A stretch of DNA of 8,013 nt from the NCBI GenBank assembly GCA_012270525.1, contig JAAXIE010000339.1, positions 1 through 8,013 on the forward strand. The letters run 5' to 3'. The position numbers and the translations under genes were made by a program. The stretch's first letter is position 1; each line of letters begins with the position of its first letter. Positions 5,304 through 8,013 of the stretch are shown here, piece by piece. The notes below the pieces were generated by a model. That model saw only the letters and a list, made by a program, of their open reading frames with translations, ran no database searches and had not been told where the DNA came from. This stretch comes from Dehalococcoidia bacterium (GTDB taxonomy: Bacteria > Chloroflexota > Dehalococcoidia > UBA3495 > JAAXIE01).

Positions 5304-6440
5304 TTGGGCACGGACTGCTACGGGAGTCTGGTTCCGACCATCGATGGAGAGCAGGCTTTCGTGCCTTGCCTGCTTCCAAGGGAACTGGTTCTCAGTCCCC
5401 GCCTCGTCTTCCTGCAGGATGAGGCATCAAGGGCCGTCTCGACCCTGAAGGGCGTAGGTGAGACGGTCTCTAACCCGCGCCTGCTCATAAGACCTCTCTT
5501 GCGGCGTGAAGCACTGCTGTCGTCCATGATCGAAGGGACGGTCGCCTCCCTCACCGAGGTTTTCTCCCATGAAGTCCGCCAAAGCAAACCCACCGAGGAT
5601 GTCCGCGAGGTCATCAACTACGTCATGGCTCTCGAAGCAGGCATCAAGGCACTCGAGAGTCTGCCCATCTCGTTCAGACTGGTAAACCAGATTCACGAGC
5701 GGTTGCTCACGGGGGTGAGAGGCGAGGAGAGGCATCCCGGATCATTCCGTGCAGGACAGGTGTGGATTGGCCCGCCAGGTTCCTCCATTCGCGAGGCACG
5801 GTTCGTACCTCCGCCGCCTGATCAACTTAGGGACCTCTTCCTCGATTGGGAAGAGTTTGCCAACCAGTCCCTGGAGATGCCCCCATTGGTCCGGTGTGCG
5901 ATGATGCACTACCAATTCGAGGCGATTCACCCTTACGAGGACGGCAATGGCCGGGTGGGTCGGTTACTCATTACGCTCTACCTGATCGCTAGTGGCGTGT
6001 TGTCCGCACCCCTCCTCTACCTCAGCGCCTACTTCGAACGCGACCGTCAACGGTACTACGATGAACTGCTCAACATGAGTATTACGGGCAACTGGGAGCA
6101 ATGGCTCTCTTACTTCCTGACGGGAGTGCGCCAAGAGGCACAGGACATGCAGACAAGGATCCGAAGTCTGAGGCACCTACACGACGACTACCGGCAGGTC
6201 CTCCAGAGCAGGCGCGTCCCTTCCAGCGCACTACAACTGCTGGATGACTTCTTTGCCAATCCGTTTATGACTGTGCGCGCCGCCGCCAACTCGCTCAATA
6301 TGACCGCCAGCGGAGCGAGCAGGGTGCTGGACAGGCTGGTAGACGCCGGGCTGGTCCGCCGGGATACTCTTGGTTGGCCCACCCTTTACGTGGCCGACAA
6401 AATCCTGGACACCTTCGAGCGCCCCATGGGGGCCGAATAA
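5304..6440 (+). CDS. Fic-family protein with N-terminal inhibitory motif and C-terminal winged helix
   Basis: Residue numbers assume a 378-residue product. An N-terminal Fic_N region (about 25-110: NPRLLIRPLLRREALLSS) holds the inhibitory motif SSMIEG (S73, E77, G78), whose Glu blocks ATP binding in self-inhibited Fic enzymes. The active site is HPYEDGNGRVGR (209-220), with catalytic His209, the metal-binding Asp, and Tyr where Phe is commonest. A winged helix-turn-helix (about 312-371: MTVRAAANSLNMTASGASRVLDRLVDAGLVRR) closes the protein. Known Fic enzymes transfer AMP or another NMP to a target hydroxyl; the target here is unknown. I prefer TTG 5304: it is conserved in copy A and keeps the YGSLVPT...AFVP segment usual in relatives, though no ribosome site precedes it. 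GTG 5361 has GGAGAG 9 bases upstream but would remove that segment; TTG 5232 lies inside the dyad. The gene stands alone and is convergent with tRNA-Met. Confidence 0.9.
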   Translation: MGTDCYGSLVPTIDGEQAFVPCLLPRELVLSPRLVFLQDEASRAVSTLKGVGETVSNPRLLIRPLLRREALLSSMIEGTVASLTEVFSHEVRQSKPTEDVREVINYVMALEAGIKALESLPISFRLVNQIHERLLTGVRGEERHPGSFRAGQVWIGPPGSSIREARFVPPPPDQLRDLFLDWEEFANQSLEMPPLVRCAMMHYQFEAIHPYEDGNGRVGRLLITLYLIASGVLSAPLLYLSAYFERDRQRYYDELLNMSITGNWEQWLSYFLTGVRQEAQDMQTRIRSLRHLHDDYRQVLQSRRVPSSALQLLDDFFANPFMTVRAAANSLNMTASGASRVLDRLVDAGLVRRDTLGWPTLYVADKILDTFERPMGAE

Positions 6441-6477
6441 TGAGAGGCGTGCCCTGGAAGTGATTGCGATGGATATG

Positions 6478-6552
6478 TGGTGGCAACGGTAGGGTTCGAA
6501 CCTACGACCTAGCGCTTATGAAGCGCCCGCTCTTCCGCTGAGCTACGTTGCC
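6478..6552 (-). tRNA. tRNA with anticodon CAT, probably elongator tRNA-Met
   Basis: The cloverleaf has acceptor GGCAACG/CGTTGCC, D arm GCTC...GAGC with a 7-base loop, anticodon stem GGCGC/GCGCT (one G.U) with loop TTCATAA (anticodon at 6518-6520), T loop TTCGAAC, discriminator A and encoded CCA. A paired 1-72 position and lack of three G.C pairs in the anticodon stem exclude the initiator. A lysidine-modified tRNA-Ile2 also starts from CAT and cannot be fully ruled out. Confidence 0.93.
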
Positions 6553-6558
6553 CCCTAG

Positions 6559-6570
6559 GGCCGGCCGGCC
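6559..6570. repeat. 12-base GGCC palindrome in the tRNA-Met leader
   Basis: GGCCGGCCGGCC, overlapping CCCTAGGG (6553-6560), lies between the promoter and the tRNA 5' end. It could fold in the precursor leader next to the RNase P site, or be chance in GC-rich DNA. Confidence 0.5.
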
Positions 6571-6599
6571 AGCCGCCTGACTGCAACCCCAATGTGAAT

Positions 6600-6628
6600 A
6601 CTCTAGCCGTGAGCATAGTGACTGTCAA
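6600..6628 (-). promoter_or_regulatory. Promoter of the CAT tRNA gene
   Basis: The minus strand has a perfect -35 TTGACA (6623-6628), a 17-base spacer and -10 TAGAGT (6600-6605). The start point would lie near 6593, giving a leader of about 40 bases. The -35 ends 11 bases before the start codon of the divergent gene at 6640. Confidence 0.75.
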
Positions 6629-6639
6629 ACCTGCGAGCC

Positions 6640-6975
6640 ATGCTTGAAGACCTCTCGCACGCCGCCGAAGCCCTACGGGGTCAACTGCGCGAAGTGGCCG
6701 ACCGTGTGCGTCCCTTCCCCACATTCCTTGGGCGGAACTGGCTGGAAGCCGTAGAGGTGGAGAGCGATGATGGCGCGATGGGTGTGGACCGGGGATGTGT
6801 CGTGGTGTGCCCTGATGGAGAGTTGTATGAGTTGGCCCTTCGTCTGATTCCAGGGGCTGAGGTGGTGAGCGACCCCAATCCCGCGGAGGAGTTGTCTCCC
6901 CTCGTGGTACCGGACTCGGAGTACATGATCTGGGCGGAGGCGGCCCTGAAGACTCTGCGTCCCTATCTTGAGTGA
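6640..6975 (+). CDS. Conserved-looking acidic protein of unknown function
   Basis: This 111-residue product matches no family I recognise. It begins with an amphipathic helix-like segment (LSHAAEALRGQLREVADRV), continues into an alternating beta-like middle (NWLEAVEVESDD, GCVVVCPDGELYELALRL) and ends with a short helix (WAEAALKTLRPYLE). It is acidic, with no signal peptide, membrane segment or metal cluster. An in-frame TGA at 6619-6621 bounds the start; ATG 6640 is the first ATG after it, and no clear ribosome site precedes it. GC-rich third positions and a fit between tRNA-Met (divergent) and moaC (convergent, 15 bases away) support it as a real gene. Confidence 0.7.
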   Translation: MLEDLSHAAEALRGQLREVADRVRPFPTFLGRNWLEAVEVESDDGAMGVDRGCVVVCPDGELYELALRLIPGAEVVSDPNPAEELSPLVVPDSEYMIWAEAALKTLRPYLE

Positions 6976-6990
6976 CTGCCGCCTAAGACA

Positions 6991-7485
6991 CTACTCCAAG
7001 ACGATATCGCCACTCTTGCCCCCTCGCTTGCTCACCAAGCGGACTGCCTCGATGCGCATGGCGCGATCGACTGACTTGCACATGTCGTAGAGGGCCAGCG
7101 CCGCTATGGAAACAGCGGTCATGGCTTCCATCTCCACGCCTGTCTTGGCCGAAGTGGTGGCTGTGGCCGTGATTTCAACTCCCCCGCGTTCCGGGTCGGG
7201 ATCCAGCTCCACCGCTACGCGGTCCAGTGGCAGCGGGTGGCATAGCGGGATGAGCTGTGAGGTCTGCTTGGCCCCCATGATGCCAGCGAGACGGGCCACG
7301 CTCAAAACATCCCCCTTCTCCATGGAAGCTTCCAGGATGCGTGTCAGCGTCTCGGACTGCATGGAGACGAACCCCTTGGCCACCGCCTCCCGTTGTGTGG
7401 GGTCCTTCCAACCCACGTCCACCATGTTAGCGCGGCCGTGCTGGTCCAGATGGGTCAGGCCTGTCGGCGTAGGTCGCTCTGTCAT
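6991..7485 (-). CDS. moaC: Cyclic pyranopterin monophosphate synthase MoaC
   Basis: MoaC converts 3',8-cyclo-7,8-dihydro-GTP, the MoaA product, to cyclic pyranopterin monophosphate in the first stage of molybdenum-cofactor synthesis. The 164-residue protein is the usual length and opens with LTHLD and MVDVG. Active-site residues known from E. coli (K51, H77, M113, E114, D128, K131) all appear with a constant offset of six: Lys57, His83 (LIPLCHPL), Met119-Glu120 ([11 protein letters not shown]), Asp134 and Lys137 (YDMCK). The ATG overlaps the rnhA stop in an ATGA junction, so translation is probably coupled. It is the last gene of the visible operon; no terminator is seen in the 15 bases before the convergent gene. 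Confidence 0.97.
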   Translation of the reverse strand: MTERPTPTGLTHLDQHGRANMVDVGWKDPTQREAVAKGFVSMQSETLTRILEASMEKGDVLSVARLAGIMGAKQTSQLIPLCHPLPLDRVAVELDPDPERGGVEITATATTSAKTGVEMEAMTAVSIAALALYDMCKSVDRAMRIEAVRLVSKRGGKSGDIVLE

Positions 7486-7973
7486 CGCGACACCCGAGTG
7501 GTGGCCTCGTACTCGGTGTCCGGGGGCTGACCTTCCTTACGCGCCTCGCCGTTGGCCAGCCGGTCACACCGCTCATTCAGCGGGTGACCAGCATGGCCCT
7601 TGACCCATCGAAAGCTCACGTCGTGCTTCTGGCACTGCTCCAGCAGCCGTTGCCAGAGGTCTGGGTTGAGGGCCCTCTCGTTCTTGGTGCGCATCCAGCC
7701 ATTCTTGCGCCACCGGTCGGCCCAACCCTTCACTATCGCGTCCACCAAGTACAGGGAGTCGCTGTGCAGGGTGACCGAACACGGCTCCTTGAGGGCTTGT
7801 AGACCTTCAATCGCGGCCAGGATCTCCATCCGGTTGTTGGTTGTCAGGCGGCGGCCCCCCGATAACTCGCGCCTCTGGCTCCCGTGAACCAGCACTACGC
7901 CATATCCGCCCGGTCCGGGGTTCCCGATGCAGGCCCCATCGGTGTAGACCGTAACTTCGGGCGTGCTGCTCAC
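7482..7973 (-). CDS. rnhA: Ribonuclease HI
   Basis: RNase HI cuts the RNA strand of RNA-DNA hybrids, clearing R-loops and primers. The 163-residue protein shows the complete catalytic set: Asp12 ([17 protein letters not shown]), Glu50 ([15 protein letters not shown]), Asp72 ([12 protein letters not shown]), His127 and Asp137 ([18 protein letters not shown]). The basic-protrusion helix region ([13 protein letters not shown]) of the E. coli type is present, and no N-terminal hybrid-binding domain is. It starts at GTG 7973, 7 bases after the upstream gene's stop, with GGGTAGG acting as ribosome site across that stop. Its TGA overlaps the moaC ATG. It sits between two molybdenum-cofactor genes, an unexpected place functionally. 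Confidence 0.97.
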   Translation of the reverse strand: MSSTPEVTVYTDGACIGNPGPGGYGVVLVHGSQRRELSGGRRLTTNNRMEILAAIEGLQALKEPCSVTLHSDSLYLVDAIVKGWADRWRKNGWMRTKNERALNPDLWQRLLEQCQKHDVSFRWVKGHAGHPLNERCDRLANGEARKEGQPPDTEYEATTRVSR

Positions 7974-7980
7974 GGTCAGC

Positions 7981-8013
7981 CTACCCGCCGATCTGGTACA
8001 TCTCGATCTTGCG
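7981..8013 (-). CDS. moaA: C-terminal end of a probable MoaA (GTP 3',8-cyclase), runs off right edge
   Basis: Only ten codons and a TAG stop are in the window, reading [12 protein letters not shown]-terminal double glycine is a conserved, functionally important feature of MoaA, the radical-SAM enzyme acting just before MoaC. Together with moaC two genes downstream, this makes MoaA the best guess. The rnhA GTG follows after 7 bases, so the genes are almost certainly one operon. Ten residues cannot prove identity. Confidence 0.6.
   Translation of the reverse strand, partial: RKIEMYQIGG

Larger units (their letters stand above)
5153..5321 (+). repeat. Direct repeat copy B, immediately upstream of the Fic gene
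   Basis: This is the second copy of the element at 4847-5016. It overlaps the first few codons of the Fic reading frame, including the conserved TTG (5304) and TGCTAC (5316). Confidence 0.9.

Noticed and set aside
4847..5321. CRISPR array or transposon ends
   Set aside because: There are only two repeat units with an unrelated spacer of about 135 bases, no cas genes, no transposase frame, and no target-site duplication that I can see.

Overview
The window reads as a GC-rich bacterial chromosome segment of mostly housekeeping genes. The three-tRNA cluster decodes CGC/CGU, CUG and GUG, which suits a high-GC genome. No gene fixes the taxon. The overall look (MoaA/MoaC with RNase HI, Rid and VOC singletons, Fic with a winged helix, GTG/TTG starts) would fit Chloroflexota such as Dehalococcoidia, but that is a weak inference from sequence alone.

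Left part (1-3432), all on the minus strand: the N-terminal 284 residues of a ComM/YifB AAA+ ATPase running off the left edge; a gap of about 480 bases holding a possible 49-residue Cys-rich small protein; a seven-ligand RNase Z-like metallo-beta-lactamase hydrolase; and, 37 bases upstream of it, an amidase-signature hydrolase. The last two look co-transcribed.

Middle (3498-4836): three minus-strand tRNAs, Val(CAC), Leu(CAG) and Arg(GCG) in transcription order, all with encoded CCA and a promoter with a perfect TATAAT. Divergent from them on the plus strand are a Rid-family protein and a VOC-family (glyoxalase-fold) protein, the latter with its own good promoter.

Right-middle (4837-6440): a roughly 170-base element present twice in direct orientation, 305 bases apart, upstream of a Fic-family protein. 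Each copy has a 15-bp stem hairpin followed by a 90-bp dyad carrying four TTGATAC half-sites at exact 31/21/31-base spacing. All four half-sites are unchanged between copies while the sequence between them has diverged. This is the most striking signal in the window. It looks like a multi-site operator, possibly read by the winged-helix C-terminus of the Fic protein; copy A seems to lead only into the remnant of a Fic gene 5' end.

Right end (6478-8013): a minus-strand tRNA with anticodon CAT and a strong promoter; a divergent 111-residue protein of unknown function; and a minus-strand operon moaA (last 10 residues only) - rnhA - moaC, with RNase HI between two molybdenum-cofactor genes and an ATGA stop/start overlap between rnhA and moaC.
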